Positions 33,524 through 42,776 of a stretch of 64,000 nucleotides of DNA are shown in pieces. A model generated the notes under the pieces. It was not told the origin of the DNA and did not search any database. It saw only the letters and a list, made by a program, of their open reading frames with translations. The number at the start of each line of letters is the position of its first letter. Position 1 is the first letter of the stretch. Both the position numbers and the translations under genes were made by a program. Location of the stretch: the NCBI RefSeq assembly GCF_030518235.1, contig NZ_JAULSA010000008.1, positions 62,001 through 126,000 on the forward strand, written 5' to 3'. This DNA comes from Saccharibacillus sp. CPCC 101409. Lineage in GTDB: Bacteria > Bacillota > Bacilli > Paenibacillales > Paenibacillaceae.

Positions 33524-34915
33524 ATGGCGGAAAGCGGCATACGAACAGGATGGACAAAAGGCATGCTGGAGAGGCACCTCTCGGGGCGGTCGATCGATTA
33601 CAGGCAGATTATTTCGCTGTTTATTCCTCTGCTGGTCGATCAGATCTTTATCGTCGGATTGAATCTGGTCAATACGGCCATGATCAGTTCGGCGGGGGTG
33701 GATGCGGTCAGCGCGGTCAATATGGTCGATTCGCTGAACGTGTTCCTGCTCAGCATCTTCGTCGCGGTGGCGACGGGCGGTACGGTGGTCGTGGCGCAGT
33801 ACAAAGGCAGCGGCAACTCGATCATGGTGTCCAAAGCCACGGCCGGCTCGGCGTCGGCCGTGTCGCTGTTGGCGCTCGCGATCGGGATCTTCATGATCGC
33901 GTTCCACAATCCGCTGCTGAACCTGCTGTTCGGCTCGGCGGAACCGGCGGTTATGGAGCTGGCTCGCACGTATATGATCGGCAGCGGCTTCTCGTATGTG
34001 GGATTGGCGTTCGTCGAAGCGGTCTGCGGCGCGCTTCGGGGCATCGGCCGCTCCCGCGCTTCGCTCGCGCTGTCGCTTGTGATGAATCTTCCGTATGTCG
34101 GCCTGAACCTGCTGTTTATCAACGTGCTCGATATGGGCGTGCTGGGGATGACGCTGTCGGTCAATATCTCGCGTTATCTGGCGGCGGCCTGCGCGGTGTA
34201 TTACCTGATTAAGATCGACGCCGAACTGAGGCTGCAGATCCGGGACTTTTTCCACGTCGGACTCGATATGTTCAAAAAAATCTTCGGAATCGGCATGCCG
34301 TTCGCGGCGGAGCAGATGTTTTTCAACGGCGGCAAGATTCTGACCCAGATCTTTATCGTCGGCATGGGCACGTACGCGATCGCGACCAACGCGATCAGCG
34401 GCGCGCTGGCGGGCGTGATGCAGATTCCGGCCAACGCCCTGTCGCTCACGCTGATTACGGTCGTCGGGCAGTGTATCGGCCGCCGGGACGTGAAGGACGC
34501 GAAGAAACTGACCAAATCTTTCGTCGCGCTCGGCTCGCTCGCTTATCTGCTGATGGGCTTGATCGTGCTGCCGCTGTTTCACCCGCTGATCGGGATGTTC
34601 AATCCGCCGGCGGAGATCGTGGACGATATTTTCCTTATCGTGCTCATCAATACGATCGCCCAGATTCCGCTCTGGTCGATCAGCTTCATGATTCCTTCCG
34701 CGCTGCGGGCGGCGGGCGACGCCAAGTTCACCTCGATGGTGTCCATGCTGTCGATGTGGCTGTTCCGCGTCGTGCTCGGCTATATTCTCGGCGTCGTATT
34801 CCATCTCGGCATCCTCGGCGTCTGGCTGGCGATGGACTGCGAATGGGCGATCCGCGGAGCGATCTTTATCCGGCGGTTTATGGGGCGGAAGTGGTATCGG
34901 CATAAGCTGATCTGA
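33524..34915 (+). CDS. MATE family efflux transporter
   Basis: ATG 33524 is preferred from GAAGGG six bases upstream; the open frame extends to 33344, but that segment overlaps the small-RNA terminator. 463 residues and about twelve membrane helices, with the MATE start YRQIISLFIPLLVDQIFIVGLNLVN in the first helix (residues about 27-50) and GMPFAAEQMFFNGGKI at the second half. It is only distantly similar to the exporter at 31793, so the pair is not a recent duplication. The substrate is unknown. Confidence 0.9.
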   Translation: MAESGIRTGWTKGMLERHLSGRSIDYRQIISLFIPLLVDQIFIVGLNLVNTAMISSAGVDAVSAVNMVDSLNVFLLSIFVAVATGGTVVVAQYKGSGNSIMVSKATAGSASAVSLLALAIGIFMIAFHNPLLNLLFGSAEPAVMELARTYMIGSGFSYVGLAFVEAVCGALRGIGRSRASLALSLVMNLPYVGLNLLFINVLDMGVLGMTLSVNISRYLAAACAVYYLIKIDAELRLQIRDFFHVGLDMFKKIFGIGMPFAAEQMFFNGGKILTQIFIVGMGTYAIATNAISGALAGVMQIPANALSLTLITVVGQCIGRRDVKDAKKLTKSFVALGSLAYLLMGLIVLPLFHPLIGMFNPPAEIVDDIFLIVLINTIAQIPLWSISFMIPSALRAAGDAKFTSMVSMLSMWLFRVVLGYILGVVFHLGILGVWLAMDCEWAIRGAIFIRRFMGRKWYRHKLI

Positions 34916-34948
34916 TAAGCATTGATCGGCAAATCCGACTTGATTGGC

Positions 34949-35548
34949 TTACGCGTCCCGGTCGGCAAGAATCGATTCTATACTATAATCAAGAATCGCT
35001 TTCATTTTGTCGGGCGAAGCGCCGGCTTTTTCCAGTACCCGAACCCCATGCTGCGCAGTCGCTAAATTTTGGGCTATGATCCGAGCCGGATATCGCGACG
35101 TAATTTCAAGATTTTTTTGACCGCGGCGAATGACTTCTTCCAGCAGCTTTTCCGAGTCTTCAAACAATGCGTCAATTTCAACCTTTGCTTCCGCATCTTC
35201 CGTTCCTAATTCCAAAGCCATATTGACTATGAAGCAGCCTTTGGGACAGTTGCTTGAATCGGAATCAAGCAGGTTGGATTTCCATAATTCCAATGTTTTT
35301 AATGCTGAATTTTCCCGACTTAATAACTGTTGAATCGACTCCATTGCCTGCATGCGGTACAAGCGAAGCGCTTTGATAAAAACAGCGTGTTTGTCGCCGT
35401 AGGCGCCGTATATGCTCGGTTTTTTCAATTTGCTGCTTTCCATCAAGTCCGTCAAAGATGTGCCTTTATAACCTTTTTGCCAAAAAACAAGCATGAGTTG
35501 ATGCAGCACTTTATCGTAATCGAATTCTCTGGGCCTGCTCATATTCAC
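34949..35548 (-). CDS. TetR-family regulator, co-transcribed with OYE
   Basis: 199 residues. GTG 35548 overlaps the OYE stop codon by four bases (GTGA) and is read with AAAGGA five bases before it; ATG 35542 is a possible alternative. The N-terminal helix-turn-helix lies at 10-55 (KGYKGTSLTDLMESSKLKKPSIYGAYGDK), and the C-terminal half holds a single cysteine (CPKGCFIVNMALE contains two close ones) typical of TetR_C_16/19-like domains of redox-responsive regulators. It probably represses its own operon through the inverted repeat at 36688-36792. Confidence 0.88.
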   Translation of the reverse strand: MNMSRPREFDYDKVLHQLMLVFWQKGYKGTSLTDLMESSKLKKPSIYGAYGDKHAVFIKALRLYRMQAMESIQQLLSRENSALKTLELWKSNLLDSDSSNCPKGCFIVNMALELGTEDAEAKVEIDALFEDSEKLLEEVIRRGQKNLEITSRYPARIIAQNLATAQHGVRVLEKAGASPDKMKAILDYSIESILADRDA

Positions 35549-36636
35549 TCATATCCTTTATTCTCTTGATAAAGTTCATTGTCTTTTATGGTGGGGAGCG
35601 GGCTTAAAACTTCGCCCGTGAAATCGTCAATTGGCAAATTCTTCGAAACTCTAATGGGCCAATCGTGATTGGCGAGAGCCGGTTTGCCCAGTGAAACAAG
35701 GTCTGCGCCAATCTCCAACGCTTTACTCGCGTCTATCGGCTGATCCAGTTGTCCATTTGCGATAACCGTAGTTTTTCCGTACTTTTTCGCAAGCTCGATG
35801 AGCGTGGAACGGCTATCTTTGAAAGCAGGCAGCAAACTGTTGTATTCCGTAATATGAATATAATCCGCTTTTGCTTTGCCGATCGCGCTAAAAATAATTT
35901 CGGCGTCTTTTTCCCCATTCGCCCATTTGTGCGTAAAATCGTTGATTTTCGATTGGGATATTCGGATGCCGACAACCATACGATCGCTGACTTTATCTTT
36001 GACGGCTTCAATCAACTCGGTCATGAATCGTGTTCGTCTTTCGGTGGACCCGCCGTATTCATCCTGACGCCGATTCGTGTAGTCCGTCAAAAACTCGTCT
36101 AATAAAAAACCGTTTGCGCCATGAAGTTCTATCCCGTCAAAGCCCGCCTGCTCGGCGCGCAGCGCGGCCTGAACAAAACCGTCTATGATTTCTTTAATTT
36201 CCTGGACGGAAAGCTCCTTCGGCGCGGAGTGATTCGGGTCTGCTCCCAGCGGCACGACCGCGGAAGGCGCAACCGTTCCGGATCGATACCGATTACCTTG
36301 AGAAACTGCGCCGGCATGAGCAACCTGAAGAATAATTTTGCTGCCCTGGGCATGCACGGCCGCCGTAGAAGCCTTCCATGCCTGCAAATGTGCTTCGTTC
36401 GCAATCCCCGGCTGGTTAAAGGTTCCCTGACTATATTGCTCATCCGGATAAGTCGCATCTGTAAGGATAAGTCCAAAGCCCCCGGCAGCGAATCTTTCGT
36501 AATAACGCGCCATTCTGTCGTTTGCGCTGCCGTCGTCATCTGCCGACATTCGTGTCATGGGAGCAAGGGACACGCGGTTTTTCAAAGTCAGTTTTCCCAG
36601 ATTGTAGGTCGACAGCAGGTTTTCGTTTGTTTTCAT
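35545..36636 (-). CDS. Old yellow enzyme family NADPH:flavin ene-reductase
   Basis: FMN-dependent reduction of activated C=C bonds in enals, enones or nitro compounds; cytoplasmic. 363 residues. Seen: LKNRVSLAPMTRMSADDDG at the N terminus, the quinone-binding His pair region IELHGANGFLLDEFL (about 172-186), and NRRQDEYGGSTERRTRF for FMN. It lies first in a two-gene operon with its TetR regulator. Divergent from a second TetR gene. The leader on the minus strand has a TTGACC/TAATAT promoter inside the operator. Confidence 0.92.
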   Translation of the reverse strand: MKTNENLLSTYNLGKLTLKNRVSLAPMTRMSADDDGSANDRMARYYERFAAGGFGLILTDATYPDEQYSQGTFNQPGIANEAHLQAWKASTAAVHAQGSKIILQVAHAGAVSQGNRYRSGTVAPSAVVPLGADPNHSAPKELSVQEIKEIIDGFVQAALRAEQAGFDGIELHGANGFLLDEFLTDYTNRRQDEYGGSTERRTRFMTELIEAVKDKVSDRMVVGIRISQSKINDFTHKWANGEKDAEIIFSAIGKAKADYIHITEYNSLLPAFKDSRSTLIELAKKYGKTTVIANGQLDQPIDASKALEIGADLVSLGKPALANHDWPIRVSKNLPIDDFTGEVLSPLPTIKDNELYQENKGYE

Positions 36637-36687
36637 CTCGGCCGCTCCTTAAAGTCGGATAATTGATAAAAGAGGTTTGATTGATTT

Positions 36688-36792
36688 ATTATTGACCGAA
36701 CGGTAATTAAAAGTGCAAAAAAATACGACTTGCAGAATCGATAAAAACGTTGTCCGTTTATATTAATCGTTTTATACCTTTCGGTCAATAAT
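36688..36792 (-). promoter_or_regulatory. OYE-tetR promoter and operator
   Basis: ATTATTGACCGAA (36688-36700) and TTCGGTCAATAAT (36780-36792) form a perfect 13-bp inverted repeat. On the minus strand TTGACC lies in the distal arm (36783-36788), with TAATAT at 36760-36765, spacer 17. The half site GACCGAACGGTAA at the other arm is itself nearly palindromic, which fits TetR dimers. Confidence 0.75.
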
Positions 36793-36845
36793 TAATTGTA
36801 TCCGATCAAGCGCATAACCTCTAACTTCGGAAACGGGGGCGCAAA

Positions 36846-36916
36846 AAAAAGAGCTACCCGTCGATCGTAAACCGAATCAACAGGCAGCCGCGAGAAGTGA
36901 TCGGCCGGCTCTTTTT
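36846..36916. terminator. Long hairpin with A- and T-runs between two divergent units
   Basis: AAAAAGAGC... and ...GGCTCTTTTT form the outer stem, with CCG and CGATC pairs continuing inward. It can act as a terminator in either direction, although both flanking genes point away from it. Confidence 0.6.
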
Positions 36917-36972
36917 GCGTGTGTAATTCTTGAGTTCATCTTATACTGGTAGCAAAGGAGTTGGAGCAGAAG

Positions 36973-37548
36973 ATGAGCGCAAGAGGAGCTACCAAGGAAG
37001 CTTTTTTGAGTACAAGTATAAATCTGTTTAATAAATATGGATTTGAACAGGTTACGATCAATCGGATTTGCAAAGAAATCAATGTGACCAAAACCGCTTT
37101 TTATTATTATTTCAAATCCAAAGACGATCTGATAACCGAATTTTTTTCGTTCGATCGTCTAATATCCGACACGGATCTCGCGGACCTTCTTTCCGTCGCC
37201 GATTATGCCGATCAGGCTATGAAAGCGATGGAGATCTATGTGAAGCATATCGTTCGGTTGGGCGTGGAGATGACGAAAGAAAATTATAGAATTCAGCTTC
37301 GCAATCAAGTTCTTCCTCTCGACAAAAGCCGTTCGCCGCTGCTGGGAAACCTTATTCCCGGGCTGCTTCAACGGGCCAAAGAAGCGGGTCAAATTCAAAA
37401 TCCGGCAAAAGCCGAAGAACTGCTTGATTCCATGTGCAATATGGCGAACGGAGTCATTTTGAATTGGGCCGTTTTGGGCGGAACGTTCGATATTTTGGAA
37501 GAAACCCGGAAGCGGTTTGAAATATTGCTGGTGGTCAAAAGCGAATAA
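36973..37548 (+). CDS. TetR-family transcriptional regulator
   Basis: 191 residues from ATG 36973, with GGAG six bases away; TTG 36961 touches a ribosome-binding-like AAAGGAG and is less likely. The helix-turn-helix (NKYGFEQVTINRICKEINVTKTAFYYYFKSKDD region, about 15-52) is clear; the ligand-binding half shows no special motif. It stands alone with its own terminator; the target is unknown, though the NmrA-like gene that follows is a candidate. Confidence 0.88.
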   Translation: MSARGATKEAFLSTSINLFNKYGFEQVTINRICKEINVTKTAFYYYFKSKDDLITEFFSFDRLISDTDLADLLSVADYADQAMKAMEIYVKHIVRLGVEMTKENYRIQLRNQVLPLDKSRSPLLGNLIPGLLQRAKEAGQIQNPAKAEELLDSMCNMANGVILNWAVLGGTFDILEETRKRFEILLVVKSE

Positions 37549-37559
37549 ATAAGCCGAGG

Positions 37560-37586
37560 CGCTCCGTTTGAAGGAGCGTTTTTTTT
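37560..37586 (+). terminator. Terminator of the tetR gene
   Basis: CGCTCC pairs with GGAGCG around a seven-base loop, followed by eight T. Confidence 0.8.
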
Positions 37587-37608
37587 GTATAAAAAAATTA
37601 CCTTGGTG

Positions 37609-37637
37609 TTGATAAATTATTACCGAAGTAATATAAT
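37609..37637 (+). promoter_or_regulatory. Promoter of the NmrA-like gene with internal palindrome
   Basis: TTGATA (37609-37614) and TATAAT (37632-37637), spacer 17. The spacer contains ATTACCGAAGTAAT (37619-37632), a near-palindrome placed to act as an operator. Confidence 0.7.
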
Positions 37638-37669
37638 TCAAATACTTAAAAGGATAGGAGAGATCAGAT

Positions 37670-38590
37670 ATGAAATCCGACGACGCAAAAGCAATCCTGG
37701 TGATAGGGGGGACGGGAACGCAGGGCGGCAACGTGGCCCGAGAACTGCTGCGGCACGGTCATCGGGTAAGCATTTTGACACGCAATCCGCAGTCTGCCGC
37801 CGCCCGGGAGCTGGCTGCGCAAGGCGCGCAAATCGTCAGGGGAGACCTGGCGGAACCGGGTTCGCTGCAGCCGGCTATGGAATCGGCCGCCGCCGTTTTT
37901 TCGGTGCAGTATGCCGATCCCCACGACCAGACCGTCGAGCCGCGCAACGCGGCCAATATGGTGCAAGCCGCGCAAAAAGCCGGAATCGAGCAGGTCGTGC
38001 ATACTTCCGTCGCCGGCAGCGATTATTTTCCGAGGTGGGACAAGCATCCGTACCTGACCCAGAATTGGGAAAACAAATACGAAATTGAAGAGCTGATCCG
38101 CAGCGGCGGTTTTCGGTACTGGACGATTTTGCATCCCTGCTGGTTTATGGAAAACTTTGTGGAACCCAATTCGGCTGTCATGGCGCCGGAGTTAAAAAAA
38201 GGACTTTTATTCGGCTCGCTGCCAAAAGATACTCCTTTAAAGCTGAATTCGGGCGAAGATACAGCCAGGTTTGCCCGCGCAGCTTTTGAACAGCCGGAGA
38301 AATTTCACGCTAAAGACATCAATGTGGCAAGCGACGAACTGTCCATGGCGCAAATCGCCGAAATCTTGAGCCGCGTTCTTGCAAAAAAAGTGGTTTTTGA
38401 AACGGTGGGCGGCGAAGAAGCCCAGCGGCGCGGAATGCTGGAAGGAACCGTTCATTTTATGGAATGGCTCCAGCATGTCCCCGGATACGGCTTCGACCTT
38501 CAGGAAACGAAACAATACGGGGTAGAGCTTAAGTCTTTTGCGGCGTGGATTGAAGAAAACAAACATCGATTTTCGATCGAACCTGATTGA
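37670..38590 (+). CDS. NmrA/HSCARG-like NAD(P)-binding protein
   Basis: 306 residues, ATG 37670 after GATAGGAGA. The Rossmann motif ILVIGGTGTQGGNVAR (9-24) and the NADP-contact TRNPQS follow the NmrA pattern. These proteins sense the NADP redox state or reduce quinones. The atypical SDR active site (no YxxxK) agrees with NmrA-like regulators. Separate promoter and terminator-bounded; near other stress-related oxidoreductases. Confidence 0.85.
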   Translation: MKSDDAKAILVIGGTGTQGGNVARELLRHGHRVSILTRNPQSAAARELAAQGAQIVRGDLAEPGSLQPAMESAAAVFSVQYADPHDQTVEPRNAANMVQAAQKAGIEQVVHTSVAGSDYFPRWDKHPYLTQNWENKYEIEELIRSGGFRYWTILHPCWFMENFVEPNSAVMAPELKKGLLFGSLPKDTPLKLNSGEDTARFARAAFEQPEKFHAKDINVASDELSMAQIAEILSRVLAKKVVFETVGGEEAQRRGMLEGTVHFMEWLQHVPGYGFDLQETKQYGVELKSFAAWIEENKHRFSIEPD

Positions 38591-38658
38591 GAAATAAAAG
38601 CATACGAACGAACGCAGAGCCGCTGCCCGGATAGGGGAGTCGGCTTTGTATTTTTATA

Positions 38659-38687
38659 TTGACTGACTAATCACTCTGTTATATAAT
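38659..38687 (+). promoter_or_regulatory. Promoter of tetR-reductase unit with TGACTGACT box
   Basis: TTGACT (38659-38664) and TATAAT (38682-38687), spacer 17. TGACTGACT (38660-38668) overlaps the -35 and recurs at 39304-39312. Confidence 0.75.
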
Positions 38688-38718
38688 CGGTTTAGCTTAG
38701 AAAAAGAGGAGTGGAGTT

Positions 38719-39285
38719 ATGGCCAGACCGAGAAGCGATATCAAACCGAGCGCGATCATTGCGGGAGCGACCCGAGTGATTGCTTCCCAGGGATTGAGCG
38801 CATCCACAGCGGCAATCGCCAAAGAGTCGGGCGTTTCCAATGGATCGCTGTTTACTTACTTTGAGACCAAAGCGGATTTGTTAAACAAACTTTATGTGGA
38901 ATTGAAAACGGAAATGGCCGAAGCGACCCTGGAAGGACTGACGGACGATCGCGATCTCCGCGAGCAGGCGCTGCGTGTATGGTCGCAGTGGCTGAACTGG
39001 GCAACTTCCTACCCGGAGAAGCGTCGCACCCTTGCTCTCTTGAACGTATCCGACGATATCACCGCCGAGAGCCAGCAGACGGCAAGCCGGGCCATGACAG
39101 AGGTGAGAAAGCTGTTGAATCGAGTAAGCGAAAACGGGCCGATGCGCGACACGCCGCTGGAATTCCGGTTGTCCCTGATGAACGGAGTAGCGGAAGCGAC
39201 TATCCAGTTCATGATTCACGATCCGGCCGACGCGGACACGCATTGCACCGCCGGATTCGAAGCGTTTTGGCGCATGACCGTATAA
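38719..39285 (+). CDS. TetR-family regulator of the downstream reductase
   Basis: 188 residues, ATG 38719 after AGAGGAGTGGAG. Helix-turn-helix at 15-50 (ASTAAIAKESGVSNGSLFTYF). The reductase gene starts 54 bases further on. The TGACTGACT box in both upstream regions suggests that this protein controls itself and the reductase. Confidence 0.9.
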   Translation: MARPRSDIKPSAIIAGATRVIASQGLSASTAAIAKESGVSNGSLFTYFETKADLLNKLYVELKTEMAEATLEGLTDDRDLREQALRVWSQWLNWATSYPEKRRTLALLNVSDDITAESQQTASRAMTEVRKLLNRVSENGPMRDTPLEFRLSLMNGVAEATIQFMIHDPADADTHCTAGFEAFWRMTV

Positions 39286-39303
39286 ATTTTTTTAAACAAT
39301 TAA

Positions 39304-39312
39304 TGACTGACT
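39304..39312 (+). promoter_or_regulatory. Second TGACTGACT box, before the reductase gene
   Basis: TGACTGACTGGACAATCA repeats the box of the tetR promoter and ends 14 bases before the AAGGAGGA ribosome binding site of the reductase. Confidence 0.55.
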
Positions 39313-39338
39313 GGACAATCATTTAAGGAGGAAGAAAA

Positions 39339-40367
39339 ATGACACAAACGGTTTTGGTAACAGGCGGCACGGGCTTTGTAGGCATGCAAATTATTCTTCA
39401 GCTGCTGCAAAAAGGCTACAACGTGAAGACTACTCTTCGCTCCGTAAGCAGCCAGGCGAAAGTTACGGAGACGCTGAAATTGAGCGGCATCGCTTCGTTT
39501 GACAGGCTTGCTTTTGTCGAAGCGGATTTGTCGAAGGACGATAATTGGCACGAAGCCGTCAAAGGCTGCGATTACGTATTAAGCGTAGCCTCCCCTGTTT
39601 TTCTTACAAGTCCAAAAGACGAAAAAGAAGCGATACGGCCCGCGGTGGAAGGCATTGTCCGGGTGCTCAAGGCTGCTCGCGACTCAAAGGTAAAACGCGT
39701 GGTTATGACTTCCAATTTCGGGGCGGTTGGATTTAGCAATACCGACAAGAATTCCGTGACGACGGAAGCCGATTGGACCGACCCCGATCAACCGGGTTTG
39801 TCGGTGTACGAGAAATCGAAAGTGCTGGCGGAACGCGCCGCCTGGGACTTTATTAAGCGGGAAGGCGCCGGTTTGGAGTTTGCCACGATAAATCCCGTCG
39901 CCATCCTGGGATCTGCGCTAAGCGCTCACGTCTCGGGCAGCTTCGGACTGCTCAATCATTTGCTGGACGGCTCGATGAAGGCGGTTCCCCGGATTCCGTT
40001 GAACGTTGTAGACGTTCGGGATGTGGCGGATCTGCATATTCGGGCCATGGAGAATCCCAAAGCAAACGGTCAGCGCTTTATTGCGTCGGCGGACGGTCAG
40101 ATCTCTTTCCCCGAAATTGCAGCCGTATTAAGAAGACGCTATCCGGATATTGCGAACAAAGTATCTTCCCGAACAGTGCCTGATTTCGTTATCAATGCGG
40201 CGGCTTTATTTAACAAGGAAGCCAAAGAAGCGGCTTTGTTGTTAAGAATGAATCGCAATGTGAGCAATGACAAAGCCAAGAAAGTGCTGGGCTGGAAGCC
40301 GATTGCGAGCAGCGAAGAAGTGATCGCCGCTTCGGTCGACAGTATGATTAAATTCGGAATCGTGTAA
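39339..40367 (+). CDS. NAD(P)-dependent aldehyde/dihydroflavonol-4-reductase-like SDR
   Basis: 342 residues of the extended short-chain dehydrogenase family. The cofactor motif is VLVTGGTGFVGMQI (5-18), and the active site is Ser131-type (TSNFGAVGF) with YEKSK (about 165-169) giving Tyr and Lys. It likely reduces carbonyl groups of aldehydes or ketones with NADPH. AAGGAGGAA precedes ATG 39339. Controlled by the TetR gene upstream by inference. A terminator follows at 40379-40424. Confidence 0.9.
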   Translation: MTQTVLVTGGTGFVGMQIILQLLQKGYNVKTTLRSVSSQAKVTETLKLSGIASFDRLAFVEADLSKDDNWHEAVKGCDYVLSVASPVFLTSPKDEKEAIRPAVEGIVRVLKAARDSKVKRVVMTSNFGAVGFSNTDKNSVTTEADWTDPDQPGLSVYEKSKVLAERAAWDFIKREGAGLEFATINPVAILGSALSAHVSGSFGLLNHLLDGSMKAVPRIPLNVVDVRDVADLHIRAMENPKANGQRFIASADGQISFPEIAAVLRRRYPDIANKVSSRTVPDFVINAAALFNKEAKEAALLLRMNRNVSNDKAKKVLGWKPIASSEEVIAASVDSMIKFGIV

Positions 40368-40378
40368 CGGTACGATCG

Positions 40379-40424
40379 AAACCGCGCGCCGCCCCCATCA
40401 CGGGAAGCGGCGGCGCGGTTTTTT
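40379..40424 (+). terminator. Terminator of the reductase unit
   Basis: AACCGCGCGCCGC and GCGGCGGCGCGGTT form a near-perfect stem, followed by six T. Confidence 0.85.
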
Positions 40425-40573
40425 GTATGTTTCTCGTAATCGGGCGGAATCCATCCATGTAACTTAACCGGGCGGGAACGCGTTAATAGAGAAAACGAAT
40501 CGCGACAGCGGCGGCGCAGGATTGCAATGCAGTTTGCACATACCGGCGGGCCGCGGGAAAGGCGGAACAGATC

Positions 40574-41422
40574 ATGGGACAAAAAGCAAAATCGCTCAGC
40601 GCGCTCAAGCCGGTCCGGCGTTCGAAGCTGCGTCTGGCGGCGGGGCGCGCCTACTATACCGGCCGGCGCTACGCGGACTGGGTGCTGGGCGGCAAGAAGT
40701 ACGCGTCGCAGCGCCGCAATCAATCGCTGGCGCATCGCGTGTTCGAGCACCGCACCATCCTGATGCGGCGTCTGCGCGACGTGGATATGCAGCTTCAGGT
40801 CAACAAAGTCACGAATCTGCGCATCGCGGCGGGGCGGCTGGACGGGATCGTGATCCGGCCGGGCGAGACCTTTTCCTATTGGAAAACGATCGGACGGCCG
40901 ACGCGCGGCAAAGGGTATGTGGACGGCATGGTACTGTATTACGGAGGGTTCAAATCGGGTACCGGAGGCGGGCTGTGCCAGATGTCCAACCTGATCTACT
41001 GGATGACGCTGCACACGCCGCTCGAAGTAACGGAACGCCATCGGCACAGCTACGACGTGTTTCCGGACTCCAACCGGACCCAGCCGTTCGGCAGCGGGGC
41101 GACGTGCTCGTACAACTATCTCGATCTGCAAATCCATAATCCGACCGGGCACGATTACCAGCTTCGCGTCTGCCTGACGGACGAGCATCTGGTCGGCGAA
41201 TGGCGCTGCGACGCGCCTCCTATCCATACCTACGAGATTTACGAGGAAGACCACCGGATGACGCAGGAATACTGGGGCGGCTACGTCCGGCACAACGCGA
41301 TTCGCCGCCGCATGCTCGCGCCCGGAGGAGAGGTGGTGGACGACCGGGAGATTACGCAGAACCACGCGCTGATGATGTATACGCCTTTTTTGCGGGAAGG
41401 AACGGCAGAAAGCGAGGGATAA
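40574..41422 (+). CDS. VanW family protein
   Basis: 282 residues. The VanW domain (about 80-230) shows IVIRPGETFSYWKTIGRPT, GYVDGMVLYYGG and GTGGGLCQMSNLIYW, the family core around the cysteine. VanW proteins occur with vancomycin-resistance clusters, but here there is no vanHAX. The product has no membrane segment; role unknown, possibly cell-wall related. ATG 40574 follows a GGAACAG-type weak site, so the start is less certain. Another ATG in this frame is not nearby. Confidence 0.8.
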   Translation: MGQKAKSLSALKPVRRSKLRLAAGRAYYTGRRYADWVLGGKKYASQRRNQSLAHRVFEHRTILMRRLRDVDMQLQVNKVTNLRIAAGRLDGIVIRPGETFSYWKTIGRPTRGKGYVDGMVLYYGGFKSGTGGGLCQMSNLIYWMTLHTPLEVTERHRHSYDVFPDSNRTQPFGSGATCSYNYLDLQIHNPTGHDYQLRVCLTDEHLVGEWRCDAPPIHTYEIYEEDHRMTQEYWGGYVRHNAIRRRMLAPGGEVVDDREITQNHALMMYTPFLREGTAESEG

Positions 41423-41453
41423 AAAATGGCGTACACGCCCTAAGCTCTTTTCT

Positions 41454-42215
41454 TTATTCTTCGGGATTATTTATTCGATTTGCGGTACTGCGCGTTCTTT
41501 TTTTCTTGAAAAAGAATAAGGCGACAATCGCAGCGCCCGCTATAATCGCTCCGCTCGCCAGGAGAAGTCCTGTACTCGAAACGCTTCCGGTCCCGACAGC
41601 GGCGTGCGCGTCGGAATAAGTACGGTCGTAAGGTTCGGCGATCCGCCGGACGGATGCATACAGCTCGGCCGCCGGGTAAGACCGATTTGTATTTACATCG
41701 AAGAACAGGTCGCCGTTATCGCTCCGGATCAAGAAGCCGCGTATCGGAATAATCGCGCTGGGGTCGTGCACATACTGCAGCCTGGCTCCGGGCGGAGCCT
41801 GACCGACCGCCGATTGAAGCTTGGCCGGAAGATCGGACGACGAGCCGACGCGTGAGATCGACCAGCCGTCCGCGTTCTTCTCGGCCGAGACCGTTCCGAC
41901 GACCGCTTTGTTCAGCCTCAGCGGGAATTCGTAACCGATGCGGGTCAACGAATCGTTCGCGGCATCCAGCCCGTAAACGGCGACTCCGTCGTCCAGCTCC
42001 GCTTCTTCAAAGCTGCCGTCCGTCTTGTAGGATGATTTGTCGGCGTTCAGCGAATCGGCATAATCCCGCCGCAGCTCGGTTTCGATCTGCTTTTTGACGG
42101 ACGCGTCCGCGTATTCGAACGAGGAATCGGCCTGTACGGAAGCGCCGGGACCGACCGGCATGAGCAGAACGGCCAGGAGACAAATCGCGATTCGGCAAAC
42201 GGTTCTTTTTTTCAT
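41454..42215 (-). CDS. Exported protein with C-terminal membrane anchor
   Basis: 253 residues. Signal peptide at 1-29 (AICLLAVLLMPVGPGASVQA), an extracellular domain of about 180 residues with no family I know, then a membrane helix (about 214-236, LLLASGAIIAGAAIVALFFF) and a KKKR stop-transfer tail, so type I topology. It is convergent with the VanW gene, with no strong terminator between them. Confidence 0.75.
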   Translation of the reverse strand: MKKRTVCRIAICLLAVLLMPVGPGASVQADSSFEYADASVKKQIETELRRDYADSLNADKSSYKTDGSFEEAELDDGVAVYGLDAANDSLTRIGYEFPLRLNKAVVGTVSAEKNADGWSISRVGSSSDLPAKLQSAVGQAPPGARLQYVHDPSAIIPIRGFLIRSDNGDLFFDVNTNRSYPAAELYASVRRIAEPYDRTYSDAHAAVGTGSVSSTGLLLASGAIIAGAAIVALFFFKKKRTRSTANRINNPEE

Positions 42216-42430
42216 TCTGAAGCTTCCCGCCTTTCGGAATGGAGAGCCGGCCGGCGAACGGCGCGCAGCCCATTATAACGAATAAACGCGCGAGATACCG
42301 GATTCATTGCGCGCGCCGGAACCTTTCCCGCTTGAAAATTTGGCGGGGCGCGTGCGCGCGCACACTCGGCTTCCCGCCCCAAAACGGGTAAAATAAAAAG
42401 AAGGCAGTCGATTACAGGAGGGATCAGCCC

Positions 42431-42760
42431 ATGCGCATTCAAATGGACGATTATACGGAAAGCAGAATCAAAGAAAAGCTGGGCGAGCGTCCGGGCAGTC
42501 TGAGGCTCGTTTACGATACGATCAACTGCGGCTGCAACGGCGTGGTGACGCTTCAGATCGCCGACAAGCCGTGGGATACGGACGTGCCGGTCGAGTCGGA
42601 TACGTTCGAAGTCTGGACCGACCGCCAGCAGGAGCAGCAGTTCGATCCGGTGATGAAGCTTGAAGCGGAGCGCGATTACCCGTCTTTCAAGCTGTCCAGC
42701 GACGGCGCGGTGTTCAGCCGGAATCTGAGGATCGCGGATGTGCGGCAGCCGGGAGAATAG
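42431..42760 (+). CDS. HesB/IscA-like protein of the YneR/YqkB type
   Basis: 109 residues, ATG 42431 after AGGAGGG. Residues 20-60 hold the HesB-like core with NCGCNGVV (32-39), where two cysteines may bind iron or an Fe-S cluster, but the C-terminal Cys pair of true A-type carriers is missing. This agrees with Bacillus YqkB-like proteins of unknown function. Confidence 0.75.
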   Translation: MRIQMDDYTESRIKEKLGERPGSLRLVYDTINCGCNGVVTLQIADKPWDTDVPVESDTFEVWTDRQQEQQFDPVMKLEAERDYPSFKLSSDGAVFSRNLRIADVRQPGE

Positions 42761-42776
42761 CAGTATGCAGAACCGG

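Noticed and set aside
40574..41422. Vancomycin-resistance cluster
   Set aside because: Only a VanW-like gene is present, without vanH, vanA/B, vanX or vanRS.
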